A DNA stretch of 64,000 nt from Anaeramoeba flamelloides (lineage: Eukaryota; Metamonada; Anaeramoebidae), in the NCBI GenBank assembly GCA_027625915.1, contig JANTQA010000051.1, positions 6,944,501 to 7,008,500 on the forward strand. Reading direction: 5' to 3'. Under the pieces are notes generated by a model. The model was given only the letters and a program-made list of their open reading frames with translations, did not search any database and was not told where the DNA came from. Both the position numbers and the translations under genes were made by a program. Positions 24,001 to 34,881 of the stretch are shown one piece after another (positions within the stretch are counted from its first letter, which is position 1; the number at the start of each line of letters is the position of its first letter).

Positions 24001-26701
24001 ATTTTTCATTTGTTTTTTGAATTTGGTCATATTTAAATTGAAACGAAATTTTCAGTTAAAAAAAAAAACTTTTTAAAAAAGAGATAATATTGTCCTTATT
24101 AGATACAATTATATTAGGTTATGTGGTGTGTTGTTTATTTGCCTTTTTTATGGGGATGTGCTATGACCTTTTTGCAATTCGTCAACTTCTCGCGAAAATA
24201 GTCTTTTTAATTGTAAAATAGTAGTAAAGGTTCTCATTTTAAAAAAAATTTTTTACAGATTTTTTCCTTCATTTTAAAACAAAAACCAAATTTAAAAAAT
24301 TAGATTGGGTATTAGAATTTAAATAGAATTCAAAAACATAAAATGAACCCAAAATTTAAGCAATGTTCAATTTCACAAATTTGAATTTAAATTGTAAATC
24401 TGACTAAAATTGACTTTTTTGTGATTTTTTGGTGCTTTTTTCCTATTCACAAGTGTAAATATGGAATGTTGTAAAAAATAGAGTTTTTACAATTTTCGAG
24501 ATAAATAAAGAGTTTCATGCATTTAACTAAAGTATGGTTATAGTAAACAAAACATTAGTTATGATTTTTGAGATCAAAGGGATTTTCGTATATAAAATCG
24601 TTTGGTAAACACCAATACTTTGTTTTAAAAATGTTTTTTTTTAAAAAATTGAAAGGTTGGTGTTCACAAACCATTTTTTGAATAAAATTATTATAAGTAT
24701 ATTAAGATAATCAGAGATTATATTTACTATAACCATAATTTGGATAAATGCATGTAACTCTTTATTTATCTCGAAAATTGTAAAAACTCTATTTTTTAGA
24801 ATAAAAATAAATCAAAATATTGTGAGATATGGAAAAAATAAATAATTTAGATATCATTGAAGATTTGGATCATTTTCTATCGAATTGTTCAGATATGAAA
24901 ATAATCGGAAAATCTGGATATCTGAATTAAAAAAAATTAATATATCATATATATTAAAAAATAATAATATTTTTAATATTATTACAAAAAAAAAGATTCA
25001 TCAAGTTTATTATCCCTAGTGGATAATAAACTTATTTTTGAGGCTTTAATAAAATTCCTAAATAAAATTTTAGGAATTCGGTATATAAGAAGTGCTGTAG
25101 AGTGCCTAGCTTTTCCAGAATTTAAAAGGATGGAGAAAAATCAAAGATTTTACTCTATTCTTTTGGATTAAAAAAAACCTAACGGTACACAAGAGAGGTT
25201 AATAACTCCTCCCTTGTTTAATAAATAATAAATAAAAAAAAAACTCTATTTTTTACATTCCATATTTACACTAGTGTTCATGTGAAATTTTATTTAAGGG
25301 TTTAAAAATAGGGACTAATCCATTTTATGTAATTTAAATTTCTGATAACTTTATTGATCAGTGAAAAATTAAAGTAAAAATATTTTTGAAAATTTTTTTC
25401 ATTTATACTACCATTTTACAATTAAAACTGAACTTACAATTAAAAAAGATTTGATAATATTTTTTTTTCATTTGGTTGGATTTATTGTTACGGGTTTAGT
25501 GTTAAAAACATCTTTATTTGTTGAAAATTGAATTTTGAAGTGACTAAATTCTTTTTTTATAATTTGACAATTTTTTCCAGAACAGTTAAATAATTTACCA
25601 CTAATGTTTGAAATTTAAATTTCAAAAAAATTTCATTCATCTTTTTGTTTTATTCCTATTTTTGTTGGGCAGTTTGGCATGATTACTATTAAATTCTAAT
25701 CACAAAAAAATTCATTTTATTTGAAAAGTGAACTCGAATTCAAAATTTTTAACACACCTAAATTCAATTTTTGAAAAAAAATCCTTTTTTAATAAATTAT
25801 ATGGCAAATACTAAATTAGAAACATTAAATAATAAGTGTTAATGTATTAACATCACGATAGATTCGTCGTTAATTAAAGTACGATGCGATTGTGTGGAAA
25901 GTTAATTTTATTCGTATACCTTGGTTAAAATGTCTCTAAAAAATCTATTTGTAAAATAGTACTAAAAATTGAATAACTTGGAATAGTTTATTTAACCAAA
26001 AATTAAATGAAAAAAAATAAAATTTTAATCAGAAAATAATTTTTATTTAAATTTACAATTATAAAGAAAAAAAAATCTACAAGTAAAGAAAAAATGAAAT
26101 AATAGAATTTAAAAGTAAAATTAAGAGTATAAAAACTAAAAGAGTCCACTTTATTTGTAAGTTTTTGTAAAAAAAAATTAACTTTTTTGGCGGTTATCTG
26201 CAAAAAATATTTATAATTGGGTCTTTTTTTGAGTTGTGATAATAATCAATTTCGTATTTCGAGAAAGATTTATTCAATAATAAATTGAAAAAAACTTTTA
26301 AAAACAATGAAAGAAAATTTTCCAAAATTCTTCTTTTAAAGAGATACTATTACTTTTAAAATGTTATTTAATACTTGATGATAATGATTTGTCCTAAAAC
26401 TAAATTTAATCCTTTTTTTATATGTCTATTATTAATTTATTTTAAGATTTTATCGATGATTGGAGAAAATTATGAATATAACGAAGAAGTTTGTGGTGCA
26501 GTTGTTAGTATCAGAAATAATGGTGATAGAATTGCCTTATGGACAAAAACAGCAACAAATAAAGAAGCACAAATGGCAATTGGAAAGAAATGGAAAGAAG
26601 AGCTCAAGTTAAGGGGGATTAGGTTATCGTATCTTATTCATAAGGATTCTTTATCAACTAAAAAAGATCGTGGATCATTTAAACCAACCTATGAAATCTA
26701 A
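21028..26701 (+). CDS. EIF4E: Translation initiation factor eIF4E (3 exons, 214 aa)
   Basis: Exons are 21028-21228, 21449-21637 and 26447-26701, all joined in phase 0 at GT..AG sites. The protein binds the mRNA 5' cap and recruits the scaffold eIF4G for translation initiation. The cap-sandwich tryptophans are present: Trp55 in SRNWGEDL and Trp101 in GIKPAWEDSE, followed by Glu102, which reads the guanine. Trp72 in VGEFWGMYEN is the eIF4G contact. Arg153 and Arg158 in VVSIRNNGDRIALWT match the phosphate-binding basic residues. Length is close to the usual 210-220 aa. The N-terminal 35 residues are Lys/Glu-rich and variable, as in the family. The second intron is 4809 bp, far longer than the first (220 bp), and holds two unrelated coding-like stretches and a large nested palindrome. 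The start ATG is preceded by an A-rich leader. Confidence 0.93.
23092..23249 (+). CDS. Possible small myristoylated protein, nested in eIF4E intron
   Basis: It starts MGQSGNHSFIPRLQVLRSVI. With a 32-base intron (GT at 23162, AG ending 23193) the frame continues into ERLGYLLSSIDRMVTGLQ and a TGA, giving about 41 residues. Both parts are less AT-rich than the flanks. The Met-Gly start resembles an N-myristoylation site. No family recognised. The intron would be very short and the protein small, so chance remains possible. Confidence 0.3.
23861..24221 (+). other. Coding-like stretches, unassigned
   Basis: 23921-24000 reads NVEDVSLEFDFLDSLVEIFN. In another frame 24060-24221 reads LLDTIILGYVVCCLFAFFMG followed by MCYDLFAIRQLLAKIVFLIV and a stop, a hydrophobic segment that could span a membrane. 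Base composition is less AT-rich than the flanks. I could not join these by plausible splice sites and recognise no family. Confidence 0.2.
24445..25280. repeat. Large palindrome (family K) interrupted by another repeat
   Basis: Arms at 24445-24610 and 24650-24800 are inverted to each other (AGTTTTTACAATTTTCGAGA against TCTCGAAAATTGTAAAAACT; both contain the ATGCATTTA block and a TATGGTTATAG block or its complement). The outermost arm, TGTAAATATGGAATGT, has its partner at 25260-25280 rather than at 24803, so 24803-25235 looks like an insertion into the right arm. Confidence 0.65.
25092..25195. repeat. Foldback repeat (family J), copy 3, nested
   Basis: Contains GAGTGCCTAGCTTTTCCAGA, the AAAATCAAAGATTTTACTCT palindrome centre and AAAAAAACCTAACGGTAC. 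It sits in the segment that interrupts palindrome K. Confidence 0.65.
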
Positions 26702-26946
26702 AAAATTGAGAAATTTTTTGTGTTTATTTTAAATTTCAGAAATCACTTTTTATTCGAAAAAAAATAAAATTATCTAAAAAAAAAACAAAAAATCTTTTTT
26801 ACCAATTCTTTACTATTAATTAAAAAGGGGGGGAATTTTTGTTTTCCATGTTCATAAATGATTTGTTAAATTAAAAGGGTTAATACAATTATTTTTGTGA
26901 AGATATTATTTTGGTTATCTATTGTAATAAAAATTGTAACAAATCT

Positions 26947-27376
26947 AAACACCATTTCAAAAATTGTAACTCACCTGAAATAATAAATTGAAAAAAAAAA
27001 TATCCTTGAGTATTCAAGAACAATTAATAACTAAATCTGATTTTTAATTCACTTTTAAATCATTCTAAATATATAAAAAACCTGATGTTTTAAAAATTAA
27101 AAAAAATAAAGCCAAAAACTAAAAAAAAAGTGAGTAACAATTTTTGAAATGAGCATTACGGATTTTTTATTACTGAACTTTTACTGAAAAAAAGTTGAAC
27201 AACAAGATTTTTTAGGAAGAATTAAATTCGTTTTAAAAGACATTATATAGTCGAAATTGTCATATTGATTATTTGTCTTTTTGAAGATCATTTTTTTTAC
27301 CACATTGATCTTTTGCAAAAAAAAAAGTATCAAAAAAAATTTTATTAAAAGAAATCTATCAAAAAAGAAAAATTGG

Positions 27377-27416
<40 letters not shown>

Positions 27417-27563
27417 AAAAGTAAAACTAAAATTTGCAGAAATAGAAAAAATGATTCTCATCCAAAAATTTGAAAATATTTTTTGTTAAGAATACTGGAA
27501 TAAACCCTCAAAACAACTTCCATTAACATTATAAATGAGTCAAAATTTTTGAAAACTTGTTTA
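26947..27563 (+). mobile_element. Family F DNA element with coding-like remnant, copy 1
   Basis: The left end ACACCATTTCAAAAATTGTAACTCAC and the right end GAGTCAAAATTTTTGAAAAC are inverted repeats. The body matches 37662-38232 and 53125-53745. Near the right end one frame reads FEKVKLKFAEIEKMILIQKF, shared with the other copies, which suggests descent from an element that encoded a Lys/Glu-rich helical protein. A run of about 30 A lies at 27378-27410. Confidence 0.65.
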
Positions 27564-27794
27564 ATTTTGAAGACAAAAAAATAAGTTTTAAAAAAAGATA
27601 TTATATTTTTTATATACTTAAAAAAATATACTTTTAGAGAATCAATAATGAGCCAGTGGCAAAGTGCCCGAATTGCCTAACAAAGGGTAGTAATTAAGAT
27701 TACTCATAACAGTTTTATTTCTAATTGTTTATCTTTTTCTCAAAAAACCAACAAGGTGTAATTTTTATCAAAAATCAGGTTTATACTTCATAGA

Positions 27795-28351
27795 ATGGGA
27801 AATTCTTTGAAGAAAATTATCTGTCTGGTATGAATCTTATTGGGTTATATTAATGTTCGATCTCTGATAAGAATTGAAAGAAGTGCTCCCCTCAAATGAA
27901 GGATTGTATCCTATTCTTGAGAGTATTGGTCCCTGATGTTACTCATTTCAATACTATCTTTTTAATTCAAATTAGTAAAAAATAATTCTCAACAGATCAA
28001 TTTGATTGTCCTAAACAAATATTTTTTTCGGGTTATGTAATTAGATATGTATAGATCATTAAGCAATTTTTAATTATGTTTTTTTTTTTTTCAAATTGAA
28101 GAAAACAAGAATTGGTGATGAAGATTATTACATGATAGAAATTTAATTTAGAAGTATTTTTTGATCAGTTTATAATTATTTTTAATATTTATTGAGGTAA
28201 TAAGTATTTTTTACCGTTTTTAAAAGTTTTTAATAGAGGTTATAGTTGTGAAAAGGGATTTTTTAAGCATCATGGTATGGTTATACCTGGGAATCAAAAC
28301 ATCATTCGTTATCCTATCTTTGAAAAGAATCAAAGTAAACAAAAGTTATAA
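27795..28351 (+). pseudogene. Possible LRAT/NlpC-P60-like small protein, gene or relic
   Basis: 27795 starts MGNSLKKIICL and then a GTATGA donor-like site; the Met-Gly-Asn start suits N-myristoylation. Downstream, a frame reads IGDEDYYMIEI (about 28113) and another reads NRGYSCEKGFFKHHGMVIPG and continues NQNIIRYPIFEKNQ to a TAA at 28349-28351. The order GD...HHG.V.G...I.Y is the pattern of LRAT-type papain-fold proteins (catalytic His in HHG). A clean donor after MIEI is missing and a Cys nucleophile segment is not seen, so this may be decayed or mis-joined. Confidence 0.3.
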
Positions 28352-29512
28352 TAGTTAAATTTTCAATTTTTTAAGATATTTTTTTTTTTGATTAATTTTT
28401 TTGGCTATTATTAAATTATATTTTGAATAGATAAATACTTTTATATGAATAATTGTAAGTGTTCGGGAATAAATACGAAAAACAAACATAAGAAGGTGTT
28501 CATTTTATGACATATCTTTTGATTTTTGAAGACAAAATAAGGCAAAACACCTTTCCAAATAAATGTGTTGAAATCAAGAATGAAAAAAAAAACAAAAAAT
28601 TTTAACATATTCTTTTATTGAATATACTATTTTTTATATTCTTGATTAGGAATAAATAAATAAGCCATTTAATGAGAAATTTTAATACGAATTACTATTT
28701 ATTATGATTTAACAAAAACTTTTTTTTTTACAAATTAGTTTTAAGTATTCAATTATAAAATTTTTTTTGACATAATAAGCCAAAATAAAGTACACTTTTT
28801 CAGAGATTGGGGAAAAAGAATTCAATTCTTAGTTTCAAAAAACTAACTATAAAATAATTTTCGACTTTAAGAAAAATGGGAAATTGGGAAAAAATAAAAC
28901 AATATCAATTTGTTGAGTTTTTCAATTTACCTTTACAATAAACCATTACCAAATCCAAACAAATGTATCCTAATTAAAACATTATTCCGAAAGAAGAATT
29001 TAAAAAATATCAAATTTTCCTAACCAAAACTAGAATTAGATGAATCAAATGAAAATTGGATTTTTAAATTCGTTTTGAAAATTATTAAGAAATAGTAAGT
29101 TAATAAATATCCAAAATTTCATAAATTGTGTTTTTCTATTTAAAATGGATTATAAAAACAATAAAATAATATTTAATTATTGTATCAAATATTACAAATA
29201 AGATCAATAAATGAATATTTTTAGATTTATTTTTTCTTTTTCAATTTTTTAATTTTTTTTTATTATTTCTATTTTTTACTTAATATGTTAATCTATCAAA
29301 TACTAGGATATATTTCACTCTCATATATGATAAATTTCCAATATATTTGGTTAAAGAAATGATTTGAAATTTTTCTGTTTCGAAGAGACTCGGGTCCTTG
29401 AAATTTGTAAAATATACTTGACCCCTTCAAGAAAATTTTTGAAAGTTAATATTTTTTTTGGATTAATGTATTTGAAAATGTATTAATAATTTAATTATTA
29501 AGATTATTTAAA

Positions 29513-29972
29513 ACTGTTGTGAGAAAAATGATAACAGAGAAAAATTATTGTACTGTAATTTTAACTGTGAACATTACTAAAAATGATTTTTAATTTCTTT
29601 TGTTTGTGAAATAACTAAAGAAAATAATAATAATCTACTTTTTAGAATAACAACTAATGTAATTCTACTTTTTCAAAACCTTATCTCGTATAATCTAAGG
29701 CAAATTTAAAAATTACCATTTTCAGAATTAATAGTAAACTTGACTAAAACTTGGATTTTTGTTAAAATAGCATGATCTACTTTAGTTATCAACCATTCAA
29801 ATGCATGTTCTACACACACCACAGATTGGTGAACTTGTAATACCTTTAAACCTGGATTTATATAAAATTCACCTAGTTATCAATAGGATTTGATTTTCAG
29901 TTTTACTAATGTTCCCATTTAAAATTGCTATTCAACTCATTTTTCGATTTCCAACATTTTTCTCTCAACAGT
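29513..29972 (+). repeat. 460 bp inverted-repeat element (family B), copy 2
   Basis: Same ends and body as 20202-20662, same orientation. The left end reads ACTGTTGTGAGAAAAATG and the right TTTTTCTCTCAACAGT. Confidence 0.8.
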
Positions 29973-30910
29973 AAATTTAGACTTTGAGAAAGTTTTGTAT
30001 TTTTAATGTGGAAGGATCAGTCTTTAAAGGTTAGGGTAGAGGTTGGGGTGTAAAGGATTGAACTTTTTTTAAAAAGATGATTTAAGATCAGTTCCAAAAT
30101 TAAATTACTGAGATCAAATTAAAAAATAAAATATTTCCAAAATCTAACCAACCAGACCATTAACTATTTGAAAAAAGATCACCCAAACAAGATCTGTCAA
30201 ACATTTTTCAAATAAATATTTCTTTTCATCAAATTTTTTCTTCTTCTTGGTCCCAAAATCATTAAATCTTTCCTGTTGCAACAACAGAGCATGTTGGTTT
30301 TGTAAGTCTTGTTTAATTTGTTCATTTTAATATAAAAAAACTTTTTTAAACTCACTCACAAAAGGCAATTTTTTCAATTTGTTCAAAAGAGATTGTAAGT
30401 CTTTAATTCAATTCATAAAAACTAAGTCTCAAATTACTCCAAAAAGTTCTCATTCCTGGAAATAACTTATTAATTCAACTTTAAAGAAATAGAGAAAAAT
30501 AATTGAAAAATTTCGACTTTCAAACAAGAAAGAAAGAGAAAATATTTTACTTTTTTTTTTTAGGTTGTTTACGTAATTAAATAGAAAAATATTTTGGTTC
30601 AAATTTTTGATATAGTGTTTGAAAGGAAAAAGAAGAGTAGTGTACATTTCTAAATTTATTCACAGATAATAACGTACACAAATAAAAAAAAAATTACAAT
30701 TCCTTTGATCCTTTTACAAAACCAATTAATAAAAAACAAAATCCAAACAAGAATAAAGTTTTATAATTTGACTTGATTCTTAAAAGTTTGGAAATCATTT
30801 TTTGATCAAAATCTTTTTTCTGTAAATTTTTATTTTATTTTGTTTTGTTTTTCAAAAAATAAAATATTTTTGGGTTTGAGATAAAAAAAAAAAAATAATA
30901 CACTTGAATT

Positions 30911-33226
30911 ATGAATTCAAAAACCCCCTCACATGTGATAATTGGAGCCTTTTTAACAAAATTACTTGACGAAAGACAAACTTACGAAAACGATGGGAGT
31001 GGTAGGTTTGTGCTTGAACAAATGAACAAAAGCGACCAATTAGCTGAGAAGTGGCTTTCCGGTTTGGTGCCTAACATACATTTATTAACAAAGGAGGTTG
31101 ATGATGTGACTGTTTCGGTTTTGAGGTACAACTGGACAGCTGATTTAGAGAACGAGCAAATCCAATATTTATTTTTAACATTTGTTTTGGAATTAACCAT
31201 GCTTCAACCAAGGTTTTTGCCACACGTTTTACAAATTTTGTTTAGTCAATTTATTTTAACAACAAAAAACGGATCGCTCTCGGAAAACGATGAACAGGAA
31301 AGTTTTTCAAAAAAAAAGATCCACTTTTTGCATTTCCAGGACAAAAAGGTAAAAAGATCGAAAGAAGAAATAAATAGTGAAGAATTAGAAAAACGAATGC
31401 CCTTGTTTGGCATGATCCACCAGGTACTCGAGACACTCATAAAAAAAGTGCCCAACGCATTAGAGTTCGTCACAAAATTTGCAATTCAGATGTTTCCTCA
31501 TAAGAAACACGATTCGGTTGTGCAATCCACTTATCTAACACAAATGTTAACGGCAACCAAATATGCAGGCAATGCCTTTTTAGAACGCATTCTGGGCATA
31601 ATAATTGAACGTTTGGTGATTCTTGATTCTGAGCTGAACGAAGAACAATTTGATGATTATGAAGAAGATGTTGAAGAAAAAAACAAAAACAACCAGAATG
31701 GTGAAGAAGAAGAAGAAGAAGAAGAAGAATTTATGTTTGAAATGGACGAAGATCGAACAGGTGGCGAGAATTATCATATTCTCTCAAATCGAGAAGACGA
31801 GGAAGAAGAGGAAGAGGAGGAAGAGGAGGAAGAAGAGGAGGACAAAAATGCAAGGGAATGTGAAGAAAAGATTTTAAAATTGTTAACAATTCTATTTGAA
31901 TTTTTAGAAAGTGAATATTTAATTGAATATAATGAAAAAAAAAACAAGAAAAAAAAAAACAAAAAAAAACATAAAAAAAGACTCAAAACAATTTTTACTG
32001 TAGTTCTTGAACTATTTAGCCAAACAATTTTTAAAATTGAAAGTCCACAATTGTCACAGTACATTGTTTTTTATCTTTCAAGCTTTAAAAATTCCTTTGT
32101 AATCTCCTTTATAGGCTTTTTATTGAAGCAACTCAAAGACTCAAATTCCTTACCGGTTCAACAGATTTCTTTAAATTATCTAAGTAGTTTTTTAGCAAGA
32201 GCAGTTTTCATTGAGAAAATTGTTTTAATAAACACCCTCAAAATTTTAATTGACTTTGCCGTTGAATACATTGAATCATTTGAATTGCAATTTAATTTAG
32301 AAAGTAAAAAAATTGGAGGAGGTTCAAGTTTCCAAACCATTAACACAAGCCAGAACCAAAAATTTCAAAAAACTTCAAACCTAAAAAATGAAAAGTTCGG
32401 GATCAACTACAACCAACACACAATTTTTTACTCATTATGCCAATCCATTTTTTATAGCTTTTCCTTCGTAGCAAAAGTGATTACAGACGAATATCAAGAT
32501 GCCGAGATTGTTGAAGAAATTGGCAATTGGGGCATTCAGCATATCATCGCCTCGAGACTGAATCCATTGCAAATCGTTTCAAAAAATGTTGTAAAGGAAT
32601 TTATTTTAATCTGCTATAAACTCGGCATTATCGATCAAGACATTTTGATCAGTTATCAGCAATTGCACGACAACCAAGACTTCAATTTGAAGTTGCACAA
32701 TTTTAAAATGCAAATTTCCTACCCCTTTGATCCAATTAGCATCTCTTCCATTTCAAAATTTATTGATCCCATTTATCGTGAATGGGAGCAAGACCAATCC
32801 GAAATTTTGACTCCAAAAATTGACCAAAGAAATTTTTCTCCTGATATCATCAGCCTGGTTGTAGAACAAGACGAAATGAAACAAAGCCTGTCAAATAATA
32901 GCATTAATATCAATAGAAACACAGCGAATGATGATGATGATGATGATGATGATGATCAAGTTGGAGGTAATGTGAACGATGGCATTCTAAATAACGATAT
33001 TAATAACAACCAAATTTTTAATACCCATACAAATTCGCCTTCAATAAACCAATTTAACAAAACACCAATTCAAATAAATAACCAATTTTCTGATGATGAA
33101 TCGTCAGAGGATGAATTTAATTGGGGATCATTTTCTTTTAAAAATATTTCAATAAATTCTGCTAATGACAAATTTGATCAGAGATTCAAATTTCATGGGA
33201 CAATATCACCTGCAAATTGGGATTAA
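30911..33226 (+). CDS. RRN3: RRN3 / TIF-IA, RNA polymerase I initiation factor (771 aa)
   Basis: A single uninterrupted reading frame from ATG to TAA. RRN3 binds RNA polymerase I and bridges it to the promoter factor for rRNA transcription. Family features are the N-terminal helical repeats with LRYNWTADLENEQIQYLFLT and LELTMLQPRFLPHVLQ (residues about 75-115), a LLTILFEFLESEYL helix before the central region, and the diagnostic YPFDPISISSISKFIDPIYR (about 602-621) followed by EWEQ. Length is above the usual 600-650 aa because of inserted acidic runs: Glu-rich at about 264-275 and 296-312, a Lys/Asn run at about 340-356, and eight or more Asp at about 675-682. An acidic loop in the same region is known in yeast Rrn3. 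It is the only long gene here without introns. After the stop, a short TGATCC/GGGATCA inverted repeat and a TTTTTC-rich tract follow. Confidence 0.92.
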   Translation: MNSKTPSHVIIGAFLTKLLDERQTYENDGSGRFVLEQMNKSDQLAEKWLSGLVPNIHLLTKEVDDVTVSVLRYNWTADLENEQIQYLFLTFVLELTMLQPRFLPHVLQILFSQFILTTKNGSLSENDEQESFSKKKIHFLHFQDKKVKRSKEEINSEELEKRMPLFGMIHQVLETLIKKVPNALEFVTKFAIQMFPHKKHDSVVQSTYLTQMLTATKYAGNAFLERILGIIIERLVILDSELNEEQFDDYEEDVEEKNKNNQNGEEEEEEEEEFMFEMDEDRTGGENYHILSNREDEEEEEEEEEEEEEEDKNARECEEKILKLLTILFEFLESEYLIEYNEKKNKKKKNKKKHKKRLKTIFTVVLELFSQTIFKIESPQLSQYIVFYLSSFKNSFVISFIGFLLKQLKDSNSLPVQQISLNYLSSFLARAVFIEKIVLINTLKILIDFAVEYIESFELQFNLESKKIGGGSSFQTINTSQNQKFQKTSNLKNEKFGINYNQHTIFYSLCQSIFYSFSFVAKVITDEYQDAEIVEEIGNWGIQHIIASRLNPLQIVSKNVVKEFILICYKLGIIDQDILISYQQLHDNQDFNLKLHNFKMQISYPFDPISISSISKFIDPIYREWEQDQSEILTPKIDQRNFSPDIISLVVEQDEMKQSLSNNSININRNTANDDDDDDDDDQVGGNVNDGILNNDINNNQIFNTHTNSPSINQFNKTPIQINNQFSDDESSEDEFNWGSFSFKNISINSANDKFDQRFKFHGTISPANWD

Positions 33227-34435
33227 AATATTGTAATTTGATCCTTTTCAGGGATCAGATTTTTACTTTATTTTTTTTATTTTTTTCTTTTTCTTTGTCT
33301 TTTTCTTTTTCTTTTTCTTTTTCCTTGCCCTTTTAATTTCGTTTATTTATTATATATTTATAGAAAAATATTTATTAAAACAATAATGATTTAAAAAATC
33401 AATATTAAGATGAAAAAATTTATTTTTTTCTAATCAAAAAAATGTTTTATTTTAATATTAAAAAATTATTGTCAAAATAAATATGTATAATTTCATAATC
33501 AATACATTTTTTTTTAAAATTTTTAATTTTTGTTTTTTTACAGCCATTTTAAGGACTATTTATATTTGATACTCTGTGGGGGTTTGTAATAAAATGTTAC
33601 AACCAATGGAAATTATTTAAAAGAAGAATAATTAAAGGAAAGACAAAGTATTGCCACTTTTTAGGATTTTTGTCAAAAAAATTAATTGATCAAAAACTAG
33701 AATGAATTTTTGAATCAATACAAGGGAAATTTAAAAATGTTTTTTTTTTGATTGTCACTGTTGGTTATATCATAATTATTTTAAAGTGTATGCATATACT
33801 TGGAGTAAGCTATACGGCATTCAAAATCATTTGAATATGACCAACAGTGATTACATTTTAGATTTTAAAAAATTGAGAGTAGACTTTGGATGTTAAAGAT
33901 TGGAAACTTTTAATGTTTTGTTTTTTGGAAAGGGTTGTGGCTTTTCTATATTTTTACTCAACACTTTAATTCCAATGTTTTAGATGGTTAAAAAAGTATT
34001 TTATTTTATTTTTTATTTTGCAAAAACTTTTTAAATTTTTTGTTATTTTTGATTATTATCAAATAAATTTTTTTAATAATTTTGTTAATTAGGAAAAGGG
34101 ATTTTTAAACTTACTTCAACAAAGGATGAAATTTTTTAACTTTCAAATACCTTCGGGTTGGATATTAAGGAACTCATTTCAAAAAGTCCATTTTCAAATT
34201 TGAACGATCTATTTATTTGGACCACTAACACTTTTATATAGTCAGTCAAGACAACCACCACCAATTTCAAATTTTATACCAAAAGACGAATAAGAACTTT
34301 GTAAGTTTTGAACGACCTTGTAAATAAATAACAATTCATTAAAAAGATTGATACTACACCAATAAACAAAAAAAAAAAATATCAATACTAAGATCTCATC
34401 AAACAAAATTAATGTTGATAAAATAACAATGTTCT

Positions 34436-34881
34436 GAAAAAAATTAATACGTGTTTCAAAATAAAAAGCATGTTTTTTTGTTATAGAAGATCTATACTTT
34501 AACCAATCGAAGAAACTGATAATAAAGACTAAAAAAAATATTGTATTGGTTTCTTAAAGTTCTATTATTTAAAAAGAAATTTTAAAAAAGAAGGATCAAA
34601 TTGTATTATTTATCTCAAAAAATAGAGTAAATTTTTGAGAAAATTTCAAAATTCAGAAAAATAAAACTAAAAATATTCAAAAAAAATTGAGAATATTATG
34701 GAAAATTTTCAACTATTTGCATGAATAATTTAAAATTTACTGAAAATAACCATATCTTTACTTTCGAAATTGATTTGAACTTAGGTATACTATTTGATAA
34801 TAATTTGGATGTTACATTGGTATAAGAAGGAAAAAAAGCATGGATTATATTATTTGTACACGCATTATTTTGATCACTGTA
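34436..34881 (+). repeat. Family C element, copy 1
   Basis: Matches 46087-46564 and 60543-61026 along its length (TAGAAGATCTATACTTTAAC, GAGAATATTATGGAAAATTT, TTATTTTGATCACTGTA end). Its left terminal repeat is eroded. Confidence 0.75.

Larger units (their letters stand above)
21638..26446 (+). other. eIF4E intron 2, 4.8 kb
   Basis: Contains a possible small gene at 23092-23249, coding-like stretches at 23861-24221, and the nested palindrome/foldback complex at 24445-25280. The rest is AT-rich without recognisable content. Confidence 0.75.
26702..30910. other. Stretch between eIF4E and RRN3
   Basis: Holds a family F element (26947-27563), a possible LRAT-like gene or relic (27795-28351) and a family B element (29513-29972). 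28360-29510 and 29973-30910 are AT-rich; I see nothing definite there. A minus-strand frame at 30450-30647 is hydrophobic low complexity. Confidence 0.6.

Noticed and set aside
26003-26203. Minus-strand Phe-rich frame just before eIF4E exon 3
   Set aside because: Composition explained by T runs; no family resemblance.
27655-27715. A tRNA-like stretch (GCCAGTGGCAAAGTGCC)
   Set aside because: No acceptor or T stem can be drawn and no TTCGA loop is present.
31580-32064. Minus- and plus-strand frames over the RRN3 acidic/Lys region (poly-Ser, poly-Lys, poly-Phe)
   Set aside because: Low-complexity shadows of the GAA/GAG/AAA runs in RRN3.
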